Assembly: GCF_002864685.1 (NCBI RefSeq)
Contig: NZ_NMQZ01000018.1
Coordinates: forward strand, 1 to 64,000
Direction of reading: 5' to 3'
Length of the DNA: 64,000 nucleotides
Source of the DNA: Alloalcanivorax mobilis
GTDB taxonomy: Bacteria; Pseudomonadota; Gammaproteobacteria; Pseudomonadales; Alcanivoracaceae
Numbering within the stretch: position 1 is the first letter of the stretch; each line of letters begins with the position of its first letter. The translations under genes were made by a program, and so were the position numbers. Shown here in pieces: positions 36,973-45,935 of this stretch. The notes below the pieces were generated by a model. It made no database searches, had not been told where the DNA came from, and saw only the letters and a program-made list of their open reading frames with translations.

Positions 36973-37203
36973 ATGGCCCGTTTTTATCGCCGCCGCAAAT
37001 TCTGCCGCTTCACCGCGGAAGGTGTTGAGTACATCGATTTCAAGGATCTCGACACCCTGAAAGCCTATATCACCGAAACTGGCAAGATCGTGCCCAGCCG
37101 TATTACCGGCACCCGGGCGCGCTATCAGCGTCAGCTGGCCAGTGCTGTCAAGCAGGCCCGCTTCCTGGCGCTGCTGCCGTACTCCGACAGCCACGACAAC
37201 TAA
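36973..37203 (+). CDS. rpsR: 30S ribosomal protein S18
   Basis: A 76-residue platform protein that dimerises with S6. It begins [14 protein letters not shown] and contains the conserved [19 protein letters not shown] block. GAGAGGAAATGAC gives a good ribosome site. It is the third gene of the rpsF operon. Confidence 0.98.
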   Translation: MARFYRRRKFCRFTAEGVEYIDFKDLDTLKAYITETGKIVPSRITGTRARYQRQLASAVKQARFLALLPYSDSHDN

Positions 37204-37218
37204 GCCGAGGGGACCGTC

Positions 37219-37671
37219 ATGCAAGTGATCCTGCTGGAAACCATCAAGAACCTGGGTGACCTGGGCTCCGTGGTGGACGTTCGCCCCGGTTACGGCCGCA
37301 ACTTTCTGATTCCGCAAGGCAAGGCCCTGCCCGCCACCAAGGGCAACTTGGCCGAAGTGGAAACCCGTCGCGCCGAGCTTGAAAAGCACGCCTCCGAGCA
37401 GCGCTCCGGCGCCGAGGCGCGGGCCGAGAAACTGGCTGAAGCCACCGTGACCGTGCCCGCCAAGGCCGGTGACGAAGGCAAGCTGTTCGGCTCCGTCGGC
37501 ACCCGTGATATCGCCGAAGCGATCTCCGAGCAAACCGGCGTGGAAGTGACCAAGGCGGAAGTGAAGCTGCCTCACGGCGCCCTGCGCCAGACCGGCGAGT
37601 ACGACCTCGACCTGGCTCTGCACGCGGACGTGACCGTGACCATCAAGCTGGCCGTGGTACCGGCTGAGTAA
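37219..37671 (+). CDS. rplI: 50S ribosomal protein L9
   Basis: A 150-residue two-domain protein binding 23S rRNA near the L1 stalk. The N-terminal block [36 protein letters not shown] and the long connecting helix are clear. It is the last gene of the operon. Confidence 0.98.
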   Translation: MQVILLETIKNLGDLGSVVDVRPGYGRNFLIPQGKALPATKGNLAEVETRRAELEKHASEQRSGAEARAEKLAEATVTVPAKAGDEGKLFGSVGTRDIAEAISEQTGVEVTKAEVKLPHGALRQTGEYDLDLALHADVTVTIKLAVVPAE

Positions 37672-37730
37672 ACAGAGCCGAACGGCTCTGGTCATCGTTT
37701 GCCCCCCGGGGGGCGCGGTGACACAATCAG

Positions 37731-37762
37731 GGCACTGTCCGGCAGCGGACGGTGCCTTTTTT
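37731..37762 (+). terminator. Rho-independent terminator of the rpsF-rplI operon
   Basis: GGCACTGTCCG pairs with CGGACGGTGCC (one G-T pair) around GCAG, followed by six T. It lies 60 bp after rplI and ends 49 bp before dnaB. Confidence 0.85.
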
Positions 37763-37811
37763 GTTTGTTCGCGGGCCCGCCCGGGCCTGCCCCCTAGCCA
37801 TCGGACCCATC

Positions 37812-39212
37812 ATGAACGAACCCCTGAGCCTGCCACTGGACGATCACCTGCCAGAGAACCTGCGCGTGCCGCCGCATTCGCTGGAAGCGGAGCAGGCGGT
37901 GCTGGGCGGCCTGCTGCTCAATAACGAGGCCTGGGACGAAGTCGCCGAGCGAGTCGGCGAAAAGGATTTCTACCGCAAGGAGCACCGCCAGATCTTCGCC
38001 GTGATCGGGCAGCTGGTGGAAGAAGAGAAGCCCTGCGATCTGGTGACCGTCTCCCAGGCGCTCACCCACCTTGGCCAGCTCGACCAGATCGGCGGCATGA
38101 GCTACCTCTCGGAACTGGCCCGCAACACCCCCAGCGCCGCCAACATCAACGCCTACTCGGACATTGTCCGCGAGCGCAGCATTCTGCGGCAGTTGATCCA
38201 GGTGTCCCACGACGTCGCGGCGATGTCATTCAACCCCAAGGGCAAGCCGTCCCTGGAGATTCTCGACAGCGCCGAAGCGGCCATCTTTGAAATCGCCGAG
38301 CAGCAGAACAAGGGCTCCGGGCCCCAGGGCATCAAGGACGTGCTCAAGCGCACCGTGGACCGCATCGACGAGCTGTACAAAAACAAGAATTCCCTGACCG
38401 GCCTGACCACCGGCTTCGAGGAATTCGACAAAATGACCGCCGGCCTGCAGCCCGCCGACATGGTGGTGGTGGCCGGGCGGCCGTCGATGGGGAAAACCAC
38501 CTTCGCCATGAACCTGTGCGAAAACGTGGCGCTGAAAGCGAACAAACCGGTGCTGGTGTTTTCCATGGAAATGCCCGCCGACTCGCTGGTGATGCGGATG
38601 CTCTCTTCCCTGGGGCGCATCAATCAAAGCGCGATTCGCTCCGGGCGCCTGGAACAGGACGACTGGCCACGCATCACCTCGGCGATTCAGATGCTCAGCG
38701 AGCAGAAGTTCTTTATCGACGACACGCCGGCGCTCAGCCCGTTGGAAATGCGCGCTCGGGCGCGCCGGGTGGCGCGCGAATGCGGCGGCGAGTTAGGCGC
38801 GATCATGGTCGATTATCTGCAATTGATGCAGGTGCCGGGCTCCGACAACCGGGTCAACGAAATCTCGGAGATTTCCCGTTCCCTGAAGGGCCTGGCGAAG
38901 GAACTGAATTGCCCGGTGATCGCGCTGTCACAGCTTAACCGGTCGCTGGAACAACGCCCCAACAAGCGCCCGGTGATGTCCGACCTGCGGGAATCCGGCG
39001 CCATCGAGCAGGACGCCGACCTGATCGTGTTTCTGTACCGCGATGAGGTCTACAACAAGGAATCCACCGAGAAGGGCATTGCCGAGATCATCATCGGCAA
39101 ACAGCGGAACGGCCCGATCGGCACCGTGCGCCTGGCGTTCCGGGGCGAATTCACCCGCTTCGACGACCTGGCGCCGGAGTACTATCAGCAATATTCCGGC
39201 GGCGACGAGTAG
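37812..39212 (+). CDS. dnaB: Replicative DNA helicase DnaB
   Basis: The hexameric 5'-3' helicase of the replication fork. The 466-residue protein begins MNEPLSLPLDDHLPENLRVPPHSLEAEQAVLGG. It has the N-terminal primase-binding domain and the RecA-like domain with Walker A GRPSMGKTT and MVDYLQLM. The open frame upstream of 37812 runs through the rplI terminator and is rejected. No intein is present. Confidence 0.97.
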   Translation: MNEPLSLPLDDHLPENLRVPPHSLEAEQAVLGGLLLNNEAWDEVAERVGEKDFYRKEHRQIFAVIGQLVEEEKPCDLVTVSQALTHLGQLDQIGGMSYLSELARNTPSAANINAYSDIVRERSILRQLIQVSHDVAAMSFNPKGKPSLEILDSAEAAIFEIAEQQNKGSGPQGIKDVLKRTVDRIDELYKNKNSLTGLTTGFEEFDKMTAGLQPADMVVVAGRPSMGKTTFAMNLCENVALKANKPVLVFSMEMPADSLVMRMLSSLGRINQSAIRSGRLEQDDWPRITSAIQMLSEQKFFIDDTPALSPLEMRARARRVARECGGELGAIMVDYLQLMQVPGSDNRVNEISEISRSLKGLAKELNCPVIALSQLNRSLEQRPNKRPVMSDLRESGAIEQDADLIVFLYRDEVYNKESTEKGIAEIIIGKQRNGPIGTVRLAFRGEFTRFDDLAPEYYQQYSGGDE

Positions 39213-39284
39213 CCGCCGGACTCGCGGCAAGGAGACCCGCTTGTCCCTCCCCCTGTGTTCATCGCCCGCCCGGAGTGCCGTCTG

Positions 39285-40352
39285 ATGCGCGGTACCGTGC
39301 TGGAATTGCGCCCCGCCGCGCTCGCCCACAACGCCCGCCGCGCCCGCGCCCTGGCCGATGGCGCCCGGGTGCTGGCGATGGTCAAGGCGAACGGTTACGG
39401 CCACGGCCTGGGGCTGGCGGCGCGGGCCATGGCCAATCAGGTCGATGGCCTGGGCGTGGCGCTGCTGGAGGAAGCCCAGGCTCTGCGTCACCTGGGGTTG
39501 GCCCACCCGTTGCTGGTGGCGGAGGGCTTCTTCGACGCCGACGAGCTGCGCCTGGCGGCGCGCCTGCACGCCGAAGTGGTGGTGCACTCGCCCTGGCAGG
39601 TGGACCTGCTGGCGGCCAACCCGGCGCCCTTGAACGTCTGGCTGAAGGTCAACACCGGCATGAACCGGCTCGGCATGGCGCCGGATCTGGCCCGCGCCCA
39701 GGCGGCGCGCCTGCGCGGCGTGCCCGGCGTTAAGTTGCTGGGGGTGATGAACCACTTTTCCTGCGCCGATCTGCACGACGACCCGCACAGCGACGCGCAG
39801 CTGGCCATGGCTGGCGCCCTGGCCCGGGAGCTGGGGGTGGCGCTCACCGCCGCCAACTCCGCCGCCCTGATCCGCTACCCCGAGGCCCGCGCCGACCGGG
39901 TGCGCCCGGGCATCATGCTCTATGGCAGTTCGCCGTTCGCCTGGCGCAGCGCCGCCGAGCTGGACCTGCGCGTCACGGAACGCTTCCGCGCCCGCCTGAT
40001 CGCCATCAACCCGATCCAGGCCGGCGACAGCGTCGGCTACGGCGCCACCTGGCGCGCCGACGGCCCGGGCCGCATCGGCGTGGTGGCGGTGGGCTACGGC
40101 GACGGCTACCCGCGCCACGCGCCCAGTGGCACACCGCTGGCGGTCAATGGCCAGCGCACCCGGCTGGTGGGGCGGGTCTCCATGGACATGCTCACCGTTG
40201 ACCTGAACGGCATCGACGCCCGCGTTGGCGACGAAGTGGAATTGTGGGGCGACGTGATACCGGTGGACGAAGTGGCGGCGGCGTGCGGCACGATCAGTTA
40301 TGAGTTGTTTTGTCAGGTCACCGCGCGGCCGGTGAGAGTCATCGCGGAATAG
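39285..40352 (+). CDS. alr: Alanine racemase
   Basis: A PLP enzyme interconverting L- and D-alanine for peptidoglycan. The 355-residue protein has the PLP lysine in VKANGYGHG (K34), the catalytic tyrosine in SVGYGATW and the RPGIMLYG block. The ATG at 39285 follows GGAG and begins at MRGTVLELRPAAL; a GTG ten codons upstream is less likely. Next to dnaB, as in Pseudomonas and enterobacteria. The last base of its stop codon begins element J. Confidence 0.95.
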   Translation: MRGTVLELRPAALAHNARRARALADGARVLAMVKANGYGHGLGLAARAMANQVDGLGVALLEEAQALRHLGLAHPLLVAEGFFDADELRLAARLHAEVVVHSPWQVDLLAANPAPLNVWLKVNTGMNRLGMAPDLARAQAARLRGVPGVKLLGVMNHFSCADLHDDPHSDAQLAMAGALARELGVALTAANSAALIRYPEARADRVRPGIMLYGSSPFAWRSAAELDLRVTERFRARLIAINPIQAGDSVGYGATWRADGPGRIGVVAVGYGDGYPRHAPSGTPLAVNGQRTRLVGRVSMDMLTVDLNGIDARVGDEVELWGDVIPVDEVAAACGTISYELFCQVTARPVRVIAE

Positions 40353-40420
40353 CTGCAAGCCGCAAGCTTCAAGCGACAAGCAGGTCGGGCTTGCGGCTTG
40401 AAGCTTGCGACTTGTAGCTT
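40352..40420. repeat. Heptamer inverted-array element J
   Basis: The left arm 40352-40383 has four GCYNCAA units and the right arm 40390-40420 has four CTTGNNG units, complementary to the left. Only six bases separate the arms, so this is nearly a pure hairpin. It occupies most of the alr-radA gap. Confidence 0.8.
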
Positions 40421-40456
40421 ACCACTCACAACGCACCCGCCCTTGAGGAGCTCTCC

Positions 40457-41821
40457 GTGGCGAAAAAGAAAACGGCGTTCGTCTGCACCGAGTGCGGTGC
40501 GGACTTTCCCAAATGGCAGGGGCAGTGCCCGGCCTGTGGCGCTTGGAATACCCTGCAGGAATTCGTGGTGGACCCGGCCACGCCCAAGACTCGGGGCGCG
40601 GAGCGCACCGGGTTCAGCGGCGAGCGGGCGGAAGTGCGCAACCTCAATGAGATCGTGCTGGAGGAAACGCCGCGCATCAGCGCCGGCATGGGCGAGCTGG
40701 ACCGGGTGCTTGGTGGTGGCCTGGTGCCCGGCTCGGCGATCCTGATCGGCGGTCATCCGGGCGCTGGCAAGTCCACCTTGCTGTTGCAGGTGCTGTGCCG
40801 GCTGGCCGACAAACAACGCTGCCTGTACGTCACCGGCGAGGAGTCGTTGTCCCAGGTGGCGATGCGCGCGGACCGCCTCAAACTGCCCAAGGAGGCACTG
40901 CGCCTGGCGGCGGAAACCGACGTGGAACGCATCCTGGAGCTGGCCCACAAGGAACGGCCGCGGTTGCTGGTGGTGGATTCCATTCAGGTGATGTATCTGG
41001 CCGGGCTGCAATCGGCGCCCGGCTCGGTGGCCCAGGTGCGCGAGTGCGCCGCCGCCTTGACGCGTTTCGCCAAACAAACCGGTACCGTGTTGTTGCTGGT
41101 CGGGCACGTCACCAAGGACGGCACCCTGGCTGGGCCTAAGGTGCTGGAGCACATGATCGATTGCTCGCTGATGCTGGAGGGTTCCTCGGACGCCCGGTTC
41201 CGTACCCTGCGCGGGCTCAAGAACCGCTTCGGCGCGGTCAACGAGCTGGGCGTGTTCGCGATGACCGGCGAGGGGCTCAAGGAGGTCAAGAACCCCTCGG
41301 CGATCTTCCTCAATCGCGCCGATGACATCGCCGCCGGCTCGCTGGTGACGGTGGTCTGGGAGGGCACCCGGCCGCTGCTGGTGGAATTGCAGGCGCTGGT
41401 CGACGCCAGCCACTTCGGCAACCCGCGCCGGGTGTGCGTGGGGCTGGAAGCCAACCGCCTGGCCATGCTGCTGGCGGTGTTGCACCGCCACGGCGGCATT
41501 CAGGTCGGTGATCAGGACGTGTTCGCCAACGTGGTGGGCGGCGTCAAGGTCAGCGAAACCGCCGCCGACCTGGCGCTGGTGCAGGCGATTGTCTCCAGCT
41601 TCCGCGACCGGCCGCTGGCCCGCGACCTGGTGGTGTTCGGCGAAATCGGCCTGTCCGGCGAAATCCGCCCCGTGCCCCAGGGCCAGGAACGCCTCCACGA
41701 AGCCGTCAAACACGGCTTCCGCCGCGCCATCATCCCCAAAGCCAATTTGCCCCGGCAAATGCCCGACGGGGTGGAGGTGGTGGCGGTGAGCACGCTCGCG
41801 GAAGCGTTGGAGCAGTTGTAG
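40457..41821 (+). CDS. radA: DNA repair protein RadA
   Basis: A RecA-related helicase that drives branch migration in recombination. The 454-residue protein has the zinc ribbon CTECG...CPACG (residues 10-30), Walker A GGHPGAGKST, the RadA signature KNRFG and a C-terminal Lon-like domain. Standard length. The radA stop is followed after one base by element K. Confidence 0.96.
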   Translation: MAKKKTAFVCTECGADFPKWQGQCPACGAWNTLQEFVVDPATPKTRGAERTGFSGERAEVRNLNEIVLEETPRISAGMGELDRVLGGGLVPGSAILIGGHPGAGKSTLLLQVLCRLADKQRCLYVTGEESLSQVAMRADRLKLPKEALRLAAETDVERILELAHKERPRLLVVDSIQVMYLAGLQSAPGSVAQVRECAAALTRFAKQTGTVLLLVGHVTKDGTLAGPKVLEHMIDCSLMLEGSSDARFRTLRGLKNRFGAVNELGVFAMTGEGLKEVKNPSAIFLNRADDIAAGSLVTVVWEGTRPLLVELQALVDASHFGNPRRVCVGLEANRLAMLLAVLHRHGGIQVGDQDVFANVVGGVKVSETAADLALVQAIVSSFRDRPLARDLVVFGEIGLSGEIRPVPQGQERLHEAVKHGFRRAIIPKANLPRQMPDGVEVVAVSTLAEALEQL

Positions 41822-41822
41822 C

Positions 41823-41971
41823 GCTGGACGCTGGACGCCGGACGCCGGACGCTAAAATCAAAACCCGGGTTTGCCAGCGTTGCGGATTTGCACTGACCGA
41901 TTGCGGAGCCGCAAACAGGCTCGGCTAAGATGTTTAAAAAGCGTCAAGCGTCAAGCGTCCGGCGTCTAGCG
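41823..41971. repeat. Heptamer inverted-array element K
   Basis: The left arm 41823-41853 has four GCTGGAC or GCCGGAC units ending in ACGCT. The right arm 41941-41971 has four GCGTCAA, GCGTCCG or GCGTCTA units. The core starts with AAAATCAAAACCCG (compare elements E and G) and contains GCTAAGATGTTT (compare element B). It fills the radA-ktrA gap. Confidence 0.8.
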
Positions 41972-41992
41972 CCACGACCAAAAGGAGTGCTC

Positions 41993-42640
41993 ATGAAAAA
42001 ACAGTTCGCGGTAATCGGCTTGGGTGGTTTTGGCGAGGCGGTGGCGGTGGAGTTGATGCGGCTGGGCCATGAGGTGCTGGGCGTGGACAACAGCGAAGAC
42101 CGGGCCAATCGGCTGGCGGATAAGCTGACCCAGACGGTGATCACCGACGCCACCGACGAGGAGGCGTTGAAGGAGCTGGATCTGCATCGTTTCGACGCGG
42201 TGCTGGTGGCGATTGGCGAGAACATCGAGGCCAGCATTCTGTGCACCATGGTGGTGATCTCGCTGGAAGCGAAGGAAGTGTGGGTCAAGGCGATCACGCC
42301 GGCGGACCATCAGATTGTCGCCAAGCTGGGCGCGCACCGTATTTTCCACCCCGAGTACGAGATGGGCCTGCGCGTGGCGCAGAACATGGCGCACCCGAAC
42401 ATGCTCGATTACATCAGCCTGGGCGACAACTACTTCGTGATCGAAATCCGCCCCGGCGAAGTCCTTGAGGACCGCCCGCTTTCCGAGCTGAAGATCGACA
42501 AGGACGTGCGCCTGCTGGCGATCAAACATGGCCAGAGCGTGTCCCTTCATCCGCAGCCGGATCAGCGTCTGCGCCGCAACGACCACTTGGTGTTGCTGGG
42601 CGAGGAAGACGCCCTGCGGCATTTTTCCGATAACCTGTGA
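41993..42640 (+). CDS. ktrA: KtrA/TrkA-type potassium channel regulator
   Basis: A cytoplasmic RCK protein that gates a KtrB channel in response to nucleotides. The 215-residue protein has an N-terminal Rossmann fold (VIGLGGFGEAVAVEL, acidic D of LGVDNSED) and a C-terminal RCK_C/TrkA-C domain. The single-RCK size fits KtrA rather than the double-length TrkA. AGGAG lies before the ATG at 41993. Its stop overlaps the first channel gene by four bases. Confidence 0.88.
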   Translation: MKKQFAVIGLGGFGEAVAVELMRLGHEVLGVDNSEDRANRLADKLTQTVITDATDEEALKELDLHRFDAVLVAIGENIEASILCTMVVISLEAKEVWVKAITPADHQIVAKLGAHRIFHPEYEMGLRVAQNMAHPNMLDYISLGDNYFVIEIRPGEVLEDRPLSELKIDKDVRLLAIKHGQSVSLHPQPDQRLRRNDHLVLLGEEDALRHFSDNL

Positions 42641-44004
42641 GAATCTGGACGCCCGATCTGCGCGGTCGCCTGGACGTGACCCTGCGGCTGTCGCGGGTGC
42701 GCCGCTACAGCCCGCCACTGGTGCTGGCGGTGAGCTTCTTTTTGCTGATTCTGATCGGCGCGCTGCTGTTGTGGCTGGGGCCGGCCAGTGAGCCGGGCAT
42801 GACGCTCTGGCAGGCGCTGTTCACCGCCTGCTCCTCGGTGACCGTGACCGGCCTGGCGGTGGTCGACCTGAACGATCTTACCCTCTACGGGCAGCTGGTG
42901 ATTCTGGTGCTGTTCCACCTCGGTGGGCTGGGGCTGATGACCTTCGCCGCGCTCACGGTGATGGTGCTGGGCGGCCGGCTGGGCCTGGGCGGGCAGAGGC
43001 TGGTGCGCGAAGCGATGGACCAGACCGCCCCCGGTGATGTGCTGGTGCTGGTGCGCTACGTGGCGATTCTGGCCCTGAGCCTGGAAGCGCTGGGCACGCT
43101 GGCGCTGGCCACCGTGTGGGTGCCGGAGCTGGGTTGGTGGCAAGGGCTCTGGTTCAGTTTCTTTCATGCCGCCTCGGCGTTCAACAACGCCGGCGTCAGC
43201 CTGTTGCCCGAGGGGCTTACGCCGTGGGCGGCCCACCCGCTGGTCAACCTGGTGGTCACCGGCCTGTTCATCGTCGGTGGGCTGGGCTTCACCGTGCTCA
43301 CCGACCTGTGGCGAAAACGGCGTTTCTCGCGGCTGAGCCTGCACAGCAAGCTGACGCTGTCGGGCACCGCGCTGCTGGCGTTGTCGGCGTGGCTGCTGAT
43401 CATGATGTTCGAATGGCAAAACGCCAACACCCTGGCGGTGCTGCCAGAGACCCAGCGGCCGTTGCTGGCCTGGTTCATGGCGGTGACGCCACGCAGCTCG
43501 GGCTTCGGTATTGTCGAGGTGAACGCGCTGAACGCCTCCAGCACCCTGCTGATCATGTTTCTGATGTTCGTCGGTGGCGGCAGCAACTCCACCGCCTCGG
43601 GCATCAAGGTGAGCACTTTCATGGTGGTGATCCTGGCCACCCGCGCCTTCCTGAAAGGCGAGCAGCAGCCCACCGCCTTCGGCCGCACGGTGGCGCTGAG
43701 TTCGGTGTTCCGCGCCTATACGGTGGTGGTGCTGAGTTTGCTGCTGGTGATGCTGGCCAACTTCCTGCTGGTGATTCTGGAGCCGGACATGAAGACCATG
43801 GACCTGATTTTCGAGGGCTTTTCGGCGTTCGGCACGGTCGGCCTTAGCCGCGGCATCACCATGGATTTGTCGATGCCCAGTCAGGCGGTGCTGATGGCGA
43901 CCATGTTCGCCGGCCGCATCGGCCCTCTAGCGCTGGCGTTCTCGATGGCACGGCCACGCCGGGCCCGGGTGCGCTACACCGAAGACCAGGTACAGATCGG
44001 TTGA
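42637..44004 (+). CDS. ktrB: KtrB/TrkH-type potassium channel subunit, copy 1
   Basis: A 455-residue membrane protein with the fourfold M1-P-M2 layout. P-loop segments: SVTVTGLAVVD, SAFNNAGVS, RSSGFGIVE and FGTVGLSRGI. The third differs from the usual RTAGFNTID seen in copy 2. The conserved GGGSNSTASGIKVSTF block of the M2C region is present. It begins at GTG 42637, coupled to ktrA, and copy 2 follows after 19 bp. Confidence 0.88.
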   Translation: MRIWTPDLRGRLDVTLRLSRVRRYSPPLVLAVSFFLLILIGALLLWLGPASEPGMTLWQALFTACSSVTVTGLAVVDLNDLTLYGQLVILVLFHLGGLGLMTFAALTVMVLGGRLGLGGQRLVREAMDQTAPGDVLVLVRYVAILALSLEALGTLALATVWVPELGWWQGLWFSFFHAASAFNNAGVSLLPEGLTPWAAHPLVNLVVTGLFIVGGLGFTVLTDLWRKRRFSRLSLHSKLTLSGTALLALSAWLLIMMFEWQNANTLAVLPETQRPLLAWFMAVTPRSSGFGIVEVNALNASSTLLIMFLMFVGGGSNSTASGIKVSTFMVVILATRAFLKGEQQPTAFGRTVALSSVFRAYTVVVLSLLLVMLANFLLVILEPDMKTMDLIFEGFSAFGTVGLSRGITMDLSMPSQAVLMATMFAGRIGPLALAFSMARPRRARVRYTEDQVQIG

Positions 44005-44023
44005 GCCGGTCATGTGAAGGCCA

Positions 44024-45394
44024 ATGAGAGTCTGGCTCCCCCATCTCAAACGGCGGCTCGATGATACCCTGAGCCTCACCCAGGTCCGCCAGGCCAGCCC
44101 ACCGCTGGTGCTGGCGGTGAGCTTTCTGCTGCTGATTCTGCTCGGCTCGCTGCTGTTGTGGCTGCCGGTCGCCAGCCACCGCGGCTTGAGCTATTGGCAA
44201 GCGCTGTTCACGGCCTGCTCGGCGGTCACCGTGACCGGCCTGTCGGTGGTCGATCTGGGCAGCCACATGACGCTGTTCGGGCAAGCTGTGGTGATGGGGC
44301 TGATCCAGCTCGGCGGGTTGGGGCTAATGACCTTCGCCGGGCTGTCAGTGATCGCCCTGGGCGGCCAGCTCGGCTTGCGCGGGCAAAAGCTGGTGCGCGA
44401 AGCGCTCGACCAAACCGCCCCGGGAGACATTCTGGTGATGGTACGCCACGTGGCGATGCTGGCGTTCGTGTTGGAAGCACTGGGCGCGTGCGCGCTGGCC
44501 ACGGTCTGGGTGCCGCAACTGGGCTGGGGGCGAGGGCTGTGGTTCAGCCTGTTTCACTCGGTGTCGGCGTTCAATAACGCCGGCTTCGGGCTGTTGCCGG
44601 ACAGCCTGACGCGCTGGGCGGGCAGCCCGGTGGTCAACCTGGTGATCACCGCGTTGCTGATCATTGGCGGGCTGGGCTTCACCGTGTTGATGGATCTGTG
44701 GCGCCGGCGCGGCTTTGCCCGGCTCAGCCTGCACAGCAAATTGACTCTGTCCGGCACGGTGATCCTGGCGTTGGGCGCCTGGGGGCTGATCATGCTGTTT
44801 GAGTGGCATAACGCCGACACCCTGGCGGCGCTGGCGCCGGCCGACCGCCCCTGGGCGGCCTGGTTCGCCGCGGTGACGCCGCGCACCGCCGGCTTCAACA
44901 CCATTGATGTGGCTGGCCTCAGCGCGCCCTCCACCTTATTGACGATGTTCCTGATGTTTATCGGCGGCGGCAGCAACTCCACCGCCTCGGGGATCAAGGT
45001 GAGCACCTTCATGGTGGTGATTCTGGCCACCCGGACGTTTCTCAAAGGCGCCGCGCAGCCGGTGGCGTTTCGCCGGGCGGTGGCCATGGGCGCGGTATTC
45101 CGGGCCTACACGGTGGTGGTGTTGAGCCTGTTGCTGGTGATGCTCGCCTGCTTTCTGCTGGTGATCCTGCAGCCGCAGATGCGCCCCATGGACTTGCTGT
45201 TCGAGGGGTTTTCCGCGTTTGGCACGGTGGGGTTGAGCCGCGGTATCACCGCCGACTTGTCCATGCCCGGCCAGGCGGTGCTGATGGTGCTGATGTTCGC
45301 CGGCCGCATCGGGCCGCTGGCGCTGGCGTTTTCTCTGGCCCGCCCGCATCGCGGCAAGGTCCGCTACAGCGAGGATCAGGTGCAGATCGGGTAG
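44024..45394 (+). CDS. ktrB: KtrB/TrkH-type potassium channel subunit, copy 2
   Basis: A 456-residue paralogue of the preceding gene, similar along its whole length (shared blocks LSLHSKLTLSGT, GGGSNSTASGIKVSTFMVV, FGTVGLSRGI). Its P loops are canonical, with RTAGFNTID at the third site. One KtrA with two KtrB in tandem suggests two channels with different affinity or selectivity sharing a regulator (inference). Confidence 0.88.
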   Translation: MRVWLPHLKRRLDDTLSLTQVRQASPPLVLAVSFLLLILLGSLLLWLPVASHRGLSYWQALFTACSAVTVTGLSVVDLGSHMTLFGQAVVMGLIQLGGLGLMTFAGLSVIALGGQLGLRGQKLVREALDQTAPGDILVMVRHVAMLAFVLEALGACALATVWVPQLGWGRGLWFSLFHSVSAFNNAGFGLLPDSLTRWAGSPVVNLVITALLIIGGLGFTVLMDLWRRRGFARLSLHSKLTLSGTVILALGAWGLIMLFEWHNADTLAALAPADRPWAAWFAAVTPRTAGFNTIDVAGLSAPSTLLTMFLMFIGGGSNSTASGIKVSTFMVVILATRTFLKGAAQPVAFRRAVAMGAVFRAYTVVVLSLLLVMLACFLLVILQPQMRPMDLLFEGFSAFGTVGLSRGITADLSMPGQAVLMVLMFAGRIGPLALAFSLARPHRGKVRYSEDQVQIG

Positions 45395-45404
45395 CGCGGT
45401 TCGG

Positions 45405-45425
45405 GATACAGGATTCAGGATTCAG
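45405..45425. repeat. Single heptamer array L
   Basis: GATACAG, GATTCAG, GATTCAG followed by CGCGGG lies ten bases after the second ktrB stop. The junction GATTCAGCGCGGG is identical to that of element D on its other strand. No opposing arm is visible before the convergent gene end at 45516, so it looks like a half element. Confidence 0.7.
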
Positions 45426-45515
45426 CGCGGGCGAGGTCGAGGGATTGCCGGCTGGCCGTGCCCGCGCCCGGGGCGTCTCCGGGATCACGGTCGGCTCGGT
45501 GAAGGCGGTAACCGA

Positions 45516-45935
45516 TCAGCGGTTGGCGAACCGCTCGCCCTGCCACCAGCGCCAGGATTCGACCACATCAAAAAACAACGTCACGGCGGTGACCATCACC
45601 GCCAGTACCGCCAGCGCCCATTCGCCGGGTTCGATTTCGTCGGGCCCCCAGCCGCCCACCAGCCGGCTGACCAGCAACATCAGCAGGGGCACCCAGGCGA
45701 TCAGCTGCGGGATCGACAGCAGCCGACTCATGCCGGCACGGTGCCAGAGCAGGGCGGCGTTGCTGGTGAGCACGAACAGGGCGGCGATGGCGATCACCCA
45801 GCCACTGACGGTGTGCAGCATGAAAAAGCCGGCGGCGTTGACCGGCACCACCACCAGCACGATCCACAGCCGTGCCCACAAAGGCAACGAGCGAATCGAC
45901 AGGGTGATTTGGCGCAGCCGCTGTTCGGTGTTCAT
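45516..45935 (-). CDS. Small inner-membrane protein, unknown
   Basis: A 139-residue protein with four predicted membrane segments (LWIVLVVVPVNAAGFFML, GWVIAIAALFVLTSNAALLW, LIAWVPLLMLLVSRLV, WALAVLAVMVTAVTLFF). No family is recognised. The ATG at 45935 shares its A with the stop codon of the DUF547 gene (TGATG) and follows GAGGAG, so the two are translationally coupled. Confidence 0.75.
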   Translation of the reverse strand: MNTEQRLRQITLSIRSLPLWARLWIVLVVVPVNAAGFFMLHTVSGWVIAIAALFVLTSNAALLWHRAGMSRLLSIPQLIAWVPLLMLLVSRLVGGWGPDEIEPGEWALAVLAVMVTAVTLFFDVVESWRWWQGERFANR

